From Eulemur rufifrons (Eukaryota > Chordata > Mammalia > Primates > Lemuridae), in assembly GCF_041146395.1 (NCBI RefSeq), contig NC_090990.1:46386001-46450000 (forward strand): DNA of 64,000 bases, written 5' to 3'. Made by a program: the position numbers and the translations under genes. Positions 1 to 9,853 of this stretch are shown in pieces (within the stretch, counting starts at the first letter, position 1; each line of letters opens with the position of its first letter). The notes beneath the pieces were generated by a model. That model ran no database searches and was not told the DNA's origin. It saw only the letters and a list, made by a program, of their open reading frames with translations.

Positions 1-95
1 TCTCTCTCTCTCTCTTTTGCTCTCTTGCTATTCTTTGTTTGCTTTTTCTTTCTCTCTTTCATTCTTTTTCTTTCTTTTTTTTTTTTTTTTTAAGT
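1..95. repeat. Pyrimidine-rich simple repeat (TC)n grading into poly-T
   Basis: Alternating TC runs are followed by T-rich sequence and a run of about 20 T at 73-91. It is low complexity and carries no coding signal; the reading frame on the opposite strand is only poly-K. If the following block is a 3' UTR, this would be an internal pyrimidine tract of it. Confidence 0.9.
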
Positions 96-1104
96 AGCAG
101 GCCTCCATAGAACAAATCTAAAACACAACCGGCATGGTAATGTAAGGAGAGCTTCAGTGGCACCTCACAACCCACCCTCAGAGATCTGTCATGAGACGGT
201 CTCCGAAAGCTGCACTGCCCACCGGCACGGCTTTCATTCAAATAGGCTTCCAAGGCCAAGTCTGTCTTGAAGTCAATGCATGTATTTACTGTTTGACAGT
301 AAACCCGCTCTGCCTTCTCCACGTCCAAGGCTGTGCATTCGTCTAATTAGTGTCGTGTATGTTTTCCTTTTATTTTTTCCAATAAAAAAGCAGTGGGATG
401 AAAATTGCTTTGATATATAGCAGGTAACATTGAAGCTATTCCATAGCACTTAACTGTAGTGAATACTGTGTCACCAATTTTGAAATCAATTTAATGTTTA
501 ATGCAAATCCATTACATGGTGCTATTACAGGCTGACAAAATGATTTACACAAATGTGACAACTTGGGCTCAATTCACTCTGCTTTCCAACAGTGTAAATG
601 CATAGCAGTGTTTATCTGCATGAGAACTATGCACTAATCTATCTGAAGAAAAAAAAAACTATATCAACTTTGGTATCTACTTTCCGTTTACTTCAATCCT
701 TGCCTTTTTGGTCATTGTTATAATGCCAGCTTTAGGACAGAAAGAATTATAAGAAAACCAGCATAATACCTGATATATTAAAATGTAGTGCCTGTGAAAT
801 CTGTATTATATTGCTCTTCGGAAGTAAGATTTTTCTACACCGGTAGCCTTCGCTGTCTGTCAGGACCTTCTGGTATAGGTGATGTAAAATAACCGTACAA
901 TATTAATGCATGCTATTCCATAATGCTTAGTGAACTGTATGAATATTACTCAAAGTTATGTTAGTCTTTTTTTCTGACTTGGTTCTTGTCAGCTAGGTTT
1001 AAAGGTATTTCACTGAGAACGCAAATTCTGTCTTTTCTTGATTTCAGCTGTTTTCAGTATTTTGGAGGTATACATTTACTTAAATTCAGTATTACTTGTG
1101 TTTT

Positions 1105-1276
1105 GTTTTTGTTTTTGTTTTTTGTTTTCTTTTTCCTAGGGGACAAGCATGGGTGTTTGATTTCAGAAATCAGGACCTGGCGAGATTTTTTTGTCTCAAA
1201 ACTACCATTTGAATTTCAAGAACTCTGTTACGAAGATACTCTGAGAACATTTCTAAGTGAGGGATGTTTTCCTTGA
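1105..1276 (+). other. Possible 3' splice site and short terminal reading frame
   Basis: A 30-base T/G-rich tract (1105-1135) ends in TTTTCCTAG at 1139, a good-looking acceptor. From 1140 an open frame of about 45 codons runs to a TGA near 1276 and contains a plausible amphipathic stretch (FFVSKLPFEFQELCYEDTL). It could be an alternative last exon, but one acceptor-like site plus 45 codons is weak and easily arises by chance in T-rich DNA. Confidence 0.15.
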
Positions 1277-1457
1277 CCCTCGACTGAAGCTATGCTGATC
1301 CTGAACCATTTTCTTAATGGACAATGTTCAGCCAGGTACCCATGCTTGATCCGTCTTCACACCAGACCTCCTCATATTAAAAAGGAAAAAAAACAAAAAA
1401 AACTAAGAAATCACCTGGCTATTTAGTTTCATGCACAGTTGCAATATTTTCTTCAAA

Positions 1458-1463
1458 AATAAA
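1458..1463 (+). terminator. Candidate internal poly(A) signal AATAAA
   Basis: The hexamer sits in TTCAAAAATAAAACTCTG, in T/A-rich context inside the 3'-UTR-like block. A second hexamer occurs at 1579-1584. It would make a shorter transcript if the block is transcribed. Chance occurrence is possible at this AT content. Confidence 0.2.
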
Positions 1464-2048
1464 ACTCTGTACAAACTTTGGGCCCGATTCATAAGAAAAA
1501 GAAGTTTGCTATTAACACGGGATTTTTTTTAGTATACTCTTTTTGGTCTAAATTTGAAACTACTTGCTTCCCAAATTAAATAAATTTCATCACATTTTTT
1601 TTTCCCCCTAAGTCAGCACCTGTCTGCCTTTTATTCCTGAAAGGGTCACATTACCCAGATTCGGAGGGTGGGATGTGAGGAGCAGATACTGGAGGTGCTC
1701 AGAAAAATAAGGGGACCACCCGCAGCTGGGCCTGAGAGCAGGGAGGCAGCACGGGGTGGGACTCACCTGTGTGCCAGGCACCCCGAGTTTCACATGTGGA
1801 CTCATTCTGCAATTTGATTCAAAAAACAAAACTTCCAAAATGTGTCTGAACCACAAGAGTATACAGTGGCAGTGCTACCTCTAATCTAACCAGAGCACCT
1901 TCATGGTGGAAAGCACCCACCAGGCTGTACAATGTGAACTTTCGTATCTCTCCAGTGGTTGCAAGGACGAATAACGTCCAATGTATTGGGCCATTTTTCC
2001 TGCTGTTTTGTACTCAACTTCTCAAAATGGCAAAAGCTTTCTTTTTCC

Positions 2049-2200
2049 TTTGACTTGATTCTTATTTTTTAAGTTTCTGTTTTTATTTTTATTATTATTT
2101 TTTGGTAATAGTCTGTAAATTAGCCTTTTGGGTTTTTGGTTTTTGGGGGGATTTTGGGGTTTTTTTTTTGTTTGTTTTTTTTTTGTTCGTTTGTTTTTTT
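2049..2200. repeat. T-rich low-complexity tract
   Basis: Runs of T interrupted by single G or A, including TTTG repeats near 2160-2195. The lysine/asparagine-rich frame on the minus strand is a translation of this tract and is not a gene. Confidence 0.85.
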
Positions 2201-2892
2201 GACACTTCAACCTAAGGTCACAAGGCTGCTAGCTGCGCTGGGATGGGGGTGTGCGAGAGCTGCCGGCTCCGTTCCTCCTCCCTGGTCTCAGACCATCCTC
2301 TCTGCACTGCAAAGGCATTTAGTAGCCTCACCACTGAGATACTAACTAGACCTAGACTAGGAGCTTTATCAGGTTCTAGAAGGTCCTTTAGGAAGACTCC
2401 CAAAGGCAAACACGTGTTCCCCCCGCCCAGCCCTCCGCCCTGACCTCTCACCAGAACAAAGTTCCTGGGGACTTTTCCCACCACACATGGAAATCTGTCC
2501 ACTCAGAATACCTCCGTTTTCCATTTCAAATTGTGGGGCAGGGGAATCAACACTCCCAGTGAGGGTGAGAGATCTGTTGTGAGACTAAACACCCCCCGTG
2601 TTAATAACTTGGTCTGAAATTTGTTTTTATGAGCCGGGCCCCCTGTGCCTCTAGTATACTTGTATTGACTCTCATAGTTACCCTTTTAGTTTTACTGTGT
2701 TCTGTGAAAATTTGTAATTGGTTGAGAATCACTGTGGGCGTCCATTCTTATTCAACTAAATCTCCACAGGTTTTTTGAGCTGGTGTGGATTAGTTTAACT
2801 CTTGTATTCAACCATTAGTGCTACCACCTTCTCACATTACAATACAATTACTGGAAGCAAGTACTGCATTTCCTATGCAACAAAAAAGGAAA

Positions 2893-2898
2893 AATAAA
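2893..2898 (+). terminator. Candidate poly(A) signal AATAAA at the end of the 3'-UTR-like block
   Basis: AATAAA lies inside an A-rich stretch exactly where the repeat-free T-rich block stops. Within 40 bases follows a G/T-rich sequence (GCTGTGTCGTCATTTG) that could be the downstream element. Earlier hexamers at 381, 1458 and 1579 could serve shorter isoforms. Confidence 0.35.
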
Positions 2899-2905
2899 AA
2901 AATTG

Positions 2906-3784
2906 CTAATGCTACGGAGGCTGTGTCGTCATTTGCTTTACATCATGCCCAGGTGGTTGAGCGACAGTTACGGCTGTGGATTGGAGGGTCCCCCGGATGG
3001 TGGTCTTTTTTGCTCCATGCGCTGTCAGGCACGGAGCGTCCTTCGCAGTGTTCCGATGGGTGGTGGTGTTTTTTTCACCTGCTTGAACAAACCTAAGACT
3101 TAACACTCAGTTGTGCTTACTATGTGCCTGACGCTGCTCTAAGTGCCTGCTATACCCAATCAGGTGGGGCCCAACCAGGAAAACCGATAGGTTTTCCAAC
3201 AGGGGGCTCTAAAGTAGCCTAGATCCTGCTCACTGTGGGAGGCAGCCACCACCCCTGGAGCTGGGGAAGTCAACGGGAAAGTTTGGGTGACCAGAATTTA
3301 GGTGCACGGGGAGGGACACCACACAGCTGACATTTGATCTCTTTTGAGGGGGGTCACCTTGAGGGTGGGGCCACCACATGGCTGATACTCAGACCGCTAA
3401 GAGGACATGGGGCACTGGTGCTGGCACGACCGAGGGGGATGAAGCTCACACGGAGGCGGGGCGGGGCTGGTGCAGGGTGGGGTCGGAAGGAGCGGGAGGC
3501 TGATGGTGCAGCTGTCCTCTGCTGCTGTGGCCCTGTGCACAGGAACTGAAACCAGAAAGAAGTCCATTCCCCCCCTCCCTCCTCCGCCTAGGCTCCTGCC
3601 AGTGTCTCTCATTGGCTGGACCCAACAGCAGCCATCTGGCAAGGGAGTCCGGAAAATGCAATGAGAAAAATACCAGCCCCAGCCTCACGGAGCAGAGGAC
3701 AGGAGGGTGAGCTTGGAGACCAGACGATAAGTAAATAAGCAGCACACGTGGCTTAACCGTTCAAACCTCACAGACATCGTATAC
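2906..3784. other. GC-richer unique sequence, no feature recognised
   Basis: Composition shifts to G-rich (many GGGG and GGTGG runs, 3180-3650). Overlapping frames of 60-99 codons occur on both strands, as expected of GC-rich non-coding DNA, and none has a recognisable domain. A short stretch near 3103-3165 (cactcagttgtgct, tatgtgcctgacgctgctct) resembles the 3' part of a MIR in reverse. Confidence 0.4.
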
Positions 3785-3935
3785 AACAGGTACTGTTTTT
3801 ATCTCCCTGTTTCAGATGAGGAAACTGAGGCACAGAGAGATGAAATAATTTACCCAAAGTCATACAATGAATAATTGGCAGAGTGGGATTTGAATCAAGA
3901 AGTCTGGCTCTAATCTCCATCCTATAATCACTATA
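3785..3935 (-). repeat. MIR SINE, antisense
   Basis: It contains the reversed MIR core: gatgaggaaactgaggcac, then a cacagaga/taacccaaagtca-like stretch and gagtgggatttgaat. In MIR this order (gaggaaactgaggcacagag ... gggattcgaaccc) identifies the minus orientation. It is ancient and diverged. Confidence 0.8.
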
Positions 3936-3954
3936 ATGTATTGAGTCTATTAAT

Positions 3955-4349
3955 TATTCAGTAAATAGTAACTGAGTGCCTACTGTGTGCCGGAGACAAT
4001 GCCAGGGGCTACGGATAAGTAAATAAAGACTGGATATCGGCCAGGCGCGGTGGCTCACACTTGTAATCCTAGCACTCTGGGAGGCTGAGGCGGGTGGATT
4101 GTTTGAGCTCAGGAGTTCGAGACCAGCCTGAGCAAGAGCGAGACCCCCCGTCTCTACTAAAAATAGAAAGAAATTATATGGACAGCTAAAAATATACATA
4201 GGAAAAAATTAGCCGGGCATGGTGGTGCATGCCTGTAGTCCCAGCTACTCAGGAGGATGAGGCAGGAGGATTGCTTGAGCCCAGGAGTTTGAGGTTGCTG
4301 TGAGCTAGGCTGATGCCATGGCACTGTAGTCCGGGCAACAGAGTGAGAC

Positions 4350-4382
<33 letters not shown>

Positions 4383-4805
4383 TTAAAAAAAGACTGGGTA
4401 TCTATTCTTATGAAGTATACAGTCTAGTGGGCCTAATATGCATTATTCAAATAAACACAGCAGCAAAGGTAAGCGTTGTAGTTGTGGTGAGTGCTATACC
4501 TGTAAAGGAGATACGTTGCTGTGAAAGCCAAATGAGACTAGTATGATAGGTAGAAATTAAGTAGGTAACAGGAGGAAGAAAGAATGTTCTGGGAAGAAAA
4601 AAAAACAACATGTACAAAAAGCCTGAGTTGAAGGGAGTTCGGCACCTATGAGCGACTGAAAGAAGGCCTGTTTGAATGAAGAGGAGAAAAGGATAGAAAA
4701 TAGGATGCCAAATGAAGCTCGATATTTAGGTCAGACATTGCAGGGCCTTGTAGGCATATGAGGGACTTTTGTCCTACCCCTAAGAGCTTTCTAAAACATG
4801 TAGCA
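3955..4805 (-). repeat. L2 LINE 3' end, antisense, split by an Alu
   Basis: Left of the Alu: gagtgcctactgtgtgcc ... gccaggggctacgg, the reversed L2 terminus. Right of the Alu: tacagtctagtgggcc, then ggaagaaagaatgttctggg, a tgtacaaaaagcctgag stretch and cattgcagggccttgtagg, in the order expected of the reversed L2 3' region. The element is ancient and supplied the target for the younger Alu at 4039. Similar L2-like sequence resumes at about 5150-5290 (ctactgcagtaatcgcagag) after another insertion. Confidence 0.75.
4039..4388 (+). repeat. Alu SINE, strepsirrhine type
   Basis: Starts ggccaggcgcggtggctcac, carries A/B-box-like promoter sequence, two monomers and a poly-A tail (4356-4378). Between monomers lies an extra linker (tagaaagaaattatatgg ... 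gacagctaaaaatatac) seen in lemur/galago Alus and not in human ones. It is flanked by a 14-base duplication, AAAGACTGGATATC at 4025-4038 and AAAGACTGGGTATC at 4389-4402 (one mismatch), so both ends are exact. Inserted into an L2. Confidence 0.95.
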
Positions 4806-5148
4806 GTCAGATTAGGCTAGATAGATGCTGTTGGACAAACAAGTCCAGAATCTCAGCGGCTCACAACAATAAAGGTTTACATCTTATTTCACATGTCTAT
4901 CAACGGTTGCCTGGGCCCTCTACACCTTTTATTCCAGAACCCAGGGTAAAAAAAACAGCTGCCACCTGGACCATTGCCGGATATGTTAGAAAGGCACATG
5001 CTGGCTTTTAACAAATCCCACTGGAATTGACACACACCACTCTGCTCACATTTCACTGGCCAGGACAAGGCACACGGCCATGCGTGGGTTCAAAAGGACC
5101 AGGAAGGATAATCCTCCCCCTAGAAGGCTATAGAACATTATTGCAGAC
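4806..5148. repeat. Ancient interspersed repeat, family not assigned, within L2
   Basis: It interrupts the L2 segments that match on both sides. Its start (ggacaaacaagtccagaatctcagcggctcac) resembles the ends of old mammalian LTR/DNA repeats that begin with '...ccaaaacttagtggcttaaaacaac'. Later parts (ttcactggccaggacaagg ... cacacggccatg) look like the same kind of element. I could not name the family. Confidence 0.4.
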
Positions 5149-5299
5149 TAGTTTGGGGAGAATTTGTGCCAGGTGGAGACTGGGCTAAGTAGAGAGGACC
5201 TGAGAAAAAGCTACTGCAGTAATCGCAGAGATGACGCATGCTGGGCTGCGGTTCGGTGATGGAATGGAAGAGAAGTGGACAGATTAGGGAGATTAATAA

Positions 5300-5425
5300 A
5301 GATATTAATAGCTACTGTGTATTGAGCTCCTTCATGTGCCAAGCACTATAGGTGATTTATCCCATTAAATTTACAATGTTCTCTCTTCTCATTGTAGCTC
5401 TCAAAAAAGTATGGTCAGTCCTCAA
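5300..5425 (-). repeat. MIR fragment, antisense
   Basis: Contains tattgagctccttcatgtgc, caagcactataggtg and a ttatcccattaaat stretch, the reversed MIR 3' half (tattgagc...atgtgccaggcac). Weakly conserved. Confidence 0.5.
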
Positions 5426-5626
5426 AACACATTGCTGACTCAAGTAAATAGAGCAATTTTGCACATACGTGCCTTAGAGTTTAAGTTAGACCAAATCAGT
5501 CACTACCTTATTTTAGTTTTTATTATTTGGGGTTAAGAAATTGAAATTAAAGTCAGCCAACACCACCCCTTTATTGACATACTCTACGACACATGGTATG
5601 TGGGTACAGGGCTCGGGGGAAGGCAA
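5426..5626. other. Unique sequence, nothing recognised
   Basis: AT-rich sequence between two MIR pieces. Short frames only; no promoter or repeat structure is visible. Confidence 0.4.
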
Positions 5627-5868
5627 TGTAGTGATCAAACCCATGGACTCAGGCACCAGACTGCCTGGGCTGAATCCTGGCTCTCTGTTTTATGAGCTCT
5701 ACGGTGTTGGCAACTGCCTCAATTTCCCCACTGGTGAGATGGGAATAATTATAACAGCATCTAACTACCTCACAGTGCTGGTGTAGATATTCTATGAGTT
5801 AAAATTTGTAAAGTGGTTAGCAGTGGCCTGGTGCATTGTAAATGCTATGTGAATGCTGCAATTAACTA
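5627..5868 (+). repeat. MIR SINE, sense
   Basis: Reads gactcaggcaccagactgcc, ctgggctgaatcctggctct, a ctgcctcaatttccc stretch, then tgagatgggaataattataa and catctaactacctcacagtg. This is the sense MIR order: 5' region, core, tail. The frame overlapping it on + is a chance frame. Confidence 0.85.
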
Positions 5869-6034
5869 AAATGATTCCAGAATGCACACATCAGGCATTC
5901 TTTCCATGCACTAATGACATAAGCCTTCTTCCTGGTCATTTCCAGGCCTCTATTTGGGTGAAGTCTGAAAACTTTCATCTAACACCTGCTTCAACTAAGT
6001 GAAAAAGTAGCACAAAAAATGAGTCCAAGAATGG

Positions 6035-6972
6035 GTTTAAAAAATGTGACATGTATGTACACAATGGAATATTATTCAGCCATAAAAAAAAAAATGAAAT
6101 CCTGTCATTCCTGGCAACACAGATGACCCTGGAGGACATTATGTTAAGTGAAATAAGCAAAGCCCCAAAAGGCAAATTCTGCATGTTCTCATGCATATGT
6201 AGGAGCTAAAAAAGTTAATCTCATAGAAGTAGAGGATAGAGTAGTGATTACCAGAGGCTGGGAAGGATAGGGGTGTAGGGGGCGGGGTTGGTTAATGGGT
6301 ACAAAATTATGATTAAATAGGAGGAATAAGTTCTAGTTTTCTTATAGCACAATGGGGTGGCTATAGTTAACAATAATTTATTGTCTATATCAAAATAACT
6401 AATAGAGAGGATTTTGATTGCTCCCAACACAAATAAATGATAAATGTTTGAAGTGATGGTTATCCCACTTACCCTGATTTGATCATTACACATTGTATAC
6501 ATGTATCAAAGTAGCATATTCACTCCATAAATATGTACAATTATTATGCATCAATTTAAAATTTTAAAAAAGGCCGGGTGTGGTGGCTCATGCCTGTAAT
6601 CCTAGCACTCTGGGAGGCCGAGGCAGGTGGATTGTTTGAGCTCAGGAGTTCGAGACCAGCCTGAGCAAGAGCGAGACCCCCGTCTCTACTAAAAATAGAA
6701 AGAAATTGTATGGACAGCTAAAAACATATATAGAAAAAATTAGCCAGGCATGGTGGTGCATGCCTGTAGTCCCAGCTACTTGAGAGGCTGAGGCAGGAGG
6801 ATCACTTAAGCCCAGGAGTTTGAGATTGCTGTGAGCTAGGCCGATGCCACGGCACTCTAGCCCAGGCAACAGAGTGAGACAGATTAAAAAAATAAATAAA
6901 TAAATAAAATTTTTAAAAAGGAAGAAAAGCTTTAAAAAAAAAAAAAAAGAGTCAATAGAAATATAAAAGGAA
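6035..6972 (+). mobile_element. 5'-truncated L1, 3' end only, with intact target duplications
   Basis: Begins in the last codons of ORF2 (tgtacacaatggaatattat, tcagcc), continues through an L1MA/L1P-like 3' UTR (gtgattaccagaggctggga ... ctatagttaacaataattta ... cacattgtatacatg) and ends in A-rich sequence that now contains an Alu (6572-6905). It is flanked by a roughly 21-base duplication (6014-6034 and 6973-6993; two mismatches) around the motif ATGAGTCCA. The target was the start of a MIR-like region. Confidence 0.85.
6572..6905 (+). repeat. Alu SINE, strepsirrhine type, in an L1 tail
   Basis: Starts ggccgggtgtggtggctcat and has the same lemur-type linker (tagaaagaaattgtatgg ... acagctaaaaacatata) as the Alu at 4039. 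The tail is (AAAT)n. The A/T target aaaattttaaaaa just before it recurs as aaaatttttaaaaa just after it, so it landed in the A-rich tail of the L1 at 6035. That makes it the younger insertion. Confidence 0.92.
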
Positions 6973-6994
6973 AAAAAATGAGTCCAGGATTGGA

Positions 6995-7195
6995 GGCCAG
7001 ATGAACTTGGGTTTAAACCTTGGTTTCTCATTTTATTAGTTCTGCAACATTAGGGGCCTCAATTTCCCCATCTGTAAAGTGGGAATCAGGATACATCTAC
7101 ATTATAAGGTCATTAAAAGGGTTAAGTGAAGTTAATTCAAATAGAAATTCCAGCACAGTATCAGCCACATAACAGCTAATATTATTTGGCACATC
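6995..7195 (+). repeat. MIR SINE, sense
   Basis: Contains acttgggtttaaaccttggt, ctcaatttccccatctgtaa, agtgggaatcagg and a ttaaaagggttaagtg stretch, the MIR core and tail in sense order. The L1 at 6035 inserted just before it. Confidence 0.8.
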
Positions 7196-7219
7196 CCCAG
7201 GGAGAGAAGCCCGACACCC

Positions 7220-7480
7220 TGGAGGGGAGTGTTGTATAGTGGAAAGAAGTTGGGCTTGAAATTGGAGGCCAGGGATGTGAGTCTCACTTCCACCATTTAT
7301 TGGCCATATGATATTAAGCATATTATTAAACCTCTCTGAGTCTTCATTTCCTCACCTGCAACATGAATCCAGTAATCTCTTCCTCCCTCAAGGGAGAAGC
7401 CCCAGTGGCTCAATGAACATGGATGAGAATATGCTAGAAAGCACAGTTCCAGCACCGGGCACTGGACTAGATTGAACAGA
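7220..7480 (+). repeat. MIR SINE, sense (second copy in tandem)
   Basis: gtgttgtatagtggaaagaa, then gagtctcacttccaccattt, an attaaacctctctgag stretch and tcttcatttcctcacctgca match the sense MIR order from 5' end to core. The last part (cagttccagcaccgggcact) fits the MIR 3' end. It lies head-to-tail behind another MIR. Confidence 0.75.
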
Positions 7481-7499
7481 ACTCAGCCAGACGGCCCCA

Positions 7500-7890
7500 C
7501 GTGGCTCTGGTTTCTATTTCTCTCAACAATGTTGACTGCCAGAAAAATCCACTCTTATCAGGCAAGGAACAAGGCCAAGAGACTGGTACTAGTCATCATT
7601 CTAACCCTTTGCATTCTGGCTCTTGGAAAAAAGAACATGGCTCAATAGTGACAGTCCCACTGGCCTTAGGGAGAACCAGGGCTCCCCTGACTCATGAGGA
7701 ATAAAATCACTTCTGGTTCATCTCTGAAACACACAAGCCCTTTGTACATTTGCTTTCCACCTGGCACGTTCAGCATGGATTTAAGTCCTATTACAGGGAC
7801 CCCTGGTAAAGCAAAAAAAAAAAAAAAAAAGCACATATATTTCTACTATCACATTAAATTTTTTGATCAGGGAAAACCACTATGCATGTA
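7500..7890. other. Unique sequence with an internal poly-A run
   Basis: No repeat or gene recognised. A run of about 19 A at 7811-7829 may mark the tail of a degraded retroposon, but no element was recognised in front of it. Frames of 67-73 codons on + have no recognisable domains. Confidence 0.35.
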
Positions 7891-7894
7891 CAAA

Positions 7895-8400
7895 TTAGAA
7901 AAAATTGATGAATGAACTCTTATGTACCCACCAACCAATGCTTATAATCAACTGCTACCCCCTGTGTAGGCCCCGTCCACTTCCTGCCCACTCCCAAATT
8001 GTTTTGAAGGAAATCTCAGATATCGTATCATTTATCCATAAATTTTCAGAACATATCTCTCAAAGATAATAACTCTTTCATAAAACATTCAACATACCAT
8101 TTTCTACACCTCAAAATATTAACAATACTTCTTTAATATCATCAAATAATACTCCCAAGTGTCTTATAATTTGTTTAATGGTTTGTCCAAATAAGGTCCA
8201 TTCACTAAATGGTTTGTATGTTGTCTTAAGCCTTTACATCTATCGAGTCCCCTTTCCTCCGTATCTTGTATTTTCCTTGCAATGATCTACAGAAGAAACT
8301 GGGTCATTTGTCCTGAAGGGTTTTTCATAGAATTTTGTGTATTGCATCCCTGTGGTGTAGTTCAACATGTTCTACCAGCAAAGCATACTCCTGACCTTGG
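7895..8400. repeat. Ancient LINE-like interspersed repeat, family uncertain
   Basis: Contains a string typical of a common old mammalian repeat: ttaacaatacttctttaata, tcatcaaataat, gtttgtccaaataaggtcca, ttgtcttaagcctttacatc, cctgaagggtttttcat and gcatccctgtggtgtag. I recall this series from old L1M-type 3' regions, but neither family nor strand is certain. Confidence 0.45.
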
Positions 8401-9009
8401 AAGTTGATCCCATGCGATGTGATCCCAAGGCTGACTCACGCATTGTTCATGGGACGGATCAAGGGAGTCTACCTTGTGTTTGTGCCCTGACTTTCTGGAA
8501 AATGTGAGCAAAACAACTGGGCCAAAGACAAAGTTGCTTCAGAGCTGTTCCCTGTCACCTCTTACCCTAGATAGTTTTTTTTTTTCTCTCACAGGGAGCC
8601 TGGAGGCTAAGGGGAAGCCTACTGAGTGACCGAGAGCTCTGTCTTCCTTTGCCACTTTCCGCTGACCAAAAATAAAATTAAAAAGCCAGCTTCCACCTTA
8701 AAGGGGGACAAGATGAATAATTCTGGTTGAAAACTCAGATGTTTGTGCTTTCTTGTTCAACAGGCATCCTCTTTCCTTTGAGAACGTGTGCTCCTGGGGA
8801 CTGGAAATCAGGTGCCAGGCAGAGGAGAAGGAATACTCTGGCCAGGCTCCTATGGAAGCAGTGATGCTGGATTCTGGGAGGCCCTAAGATCACTTCATCT
8901 AGCTCACTTGCTAGTTATACCTCCACCATCATGGGTTCTGAATACTGGCCTAAGTCACATACTTTTTTATAAAACTACAAAAGCTCAGTATGTAAAGTCA
9001 TTCAAAACA
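8401..9009. other. Unique sequence, nothing recognised
   Basis: Mixed composition with a T run at 8575-8585. No repeat, RNA gene or convincing frame seen. The 91-codon + frame at 8788-9063 runs into an L2 piece and is not gene-like. Confidence 0.4.
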
Positions 9010-9172
9010 AGCTCAACAAACATTATTAAATACCTCTCATGTACCAGAACTTGGGGCTGGTAAAAGAGATGAATCCGAGATCATCCCAGAAGAGTGCAGA
9101 GTCTAGCAGAGGAAACAGACACACAAACCAAATAATCACACTATGGCCTTGTAAGAACCAAGAAGACACCAT
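9010..9172 (-). repeat. L2 LINE 3' fragment, antisense
   Basis: caacaaacattattaaatac, ctctcatgtaccag, aacttggggctgg and gagtgcagagtctagcagag follow the reversed L2 terminus (ttgttgaat, ...gtgccaggcactg..., ...ggagctcacagtctag). Confidence 0.6.
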
Positions 9173-9324
9173 GTGACATCAGGTAATCTGGGAACCAACT
9201 ATGCCCTAGGGAGAAGGAAGAGGGAGGGCGAGCCCCGGGGAGTAGTTGCACAATCTAGGTCTTCAAGGATCAGGAAGAAGTCAAGAGACTGGCTAGAATA
9301 TATTCATATTCATAATAATAATGG

Positions 9325-9500
9325 TAATCACAGCCAACATGCACTGAGTGAGCCCTGACTTCATGCCACGTGTTGTTCTAAGTGCTTTCCATGCACTCAC
9401 ACATATAATCTAACCCTATGAAAGATACCAATATTAGCCTTGTTTTATAGATGAGAATACTGAAGCGAAGAGCCTCAGTAACTTTCCTGCCTTACTTGTC
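9325..9500 (-). repeat. MIR SINE, antisense
   Basis: cagccaacatgcactgagtg, a cacgtgttgttctaagtgc stretch, cacacatataatctaaccct, gttttatagatgagaatact and gaagcgaagagcc match the reversed MIR. Confidence 0.75.
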
Positions 9501-9853
9501 TTAATAACTATGTGTGTATGACCTTAAAGTGCAAACACTCAAAGTCTTAAGGGGTGGAGTACATGTGTAAATTTCAATTAGTTCCAATGGAGGTCTGGTT
9601 CTCCACCCTCTCCCCAGTGCTCAGAACAGTGTTCGGCATGTAAAAGGCACTGCATACTATGAAGGGACAAGCATTCTTTTAGCCCCTCCAGACCTACTCT
9701 TTACCCTTTTCCAAACTGCTCTCTTCTCCAGAGACTGACCTGTGGACCATGTCGGTGGGCTTCCTTGACCTGGAGCTTTCAGTTCGTATCAGTGGATGGG
9801 AAGCCCTGACAGTAAATGAGTGGGAGGAAGGAGAGTGATGCCAGGGTATTTAT

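Larger units (their letters stand above)
96..2905 (+). other. Probable long 3' UTR / terminal exon sequence, gene not identified
   Basis: About 2.8 kb with no recognisable transposon, unusual in this repeat-dense window. It is T-rich on the + strand, has many short A/T motifs, several AATAAA hexamers (381, 1458, 1579, 2893) and low-complexity T tracts, which together resemble a mammalian 3' UTR read on +. No long reading frame exists in it. The block ends in A-rich sequence around 2880-2905, after which base composition becomes GC-richer. This is inference from texture only. I cannot name the gene, and the alternative is a conserved non-coding block. The coding part would lie left of the window. 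Confidence 0.4.
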
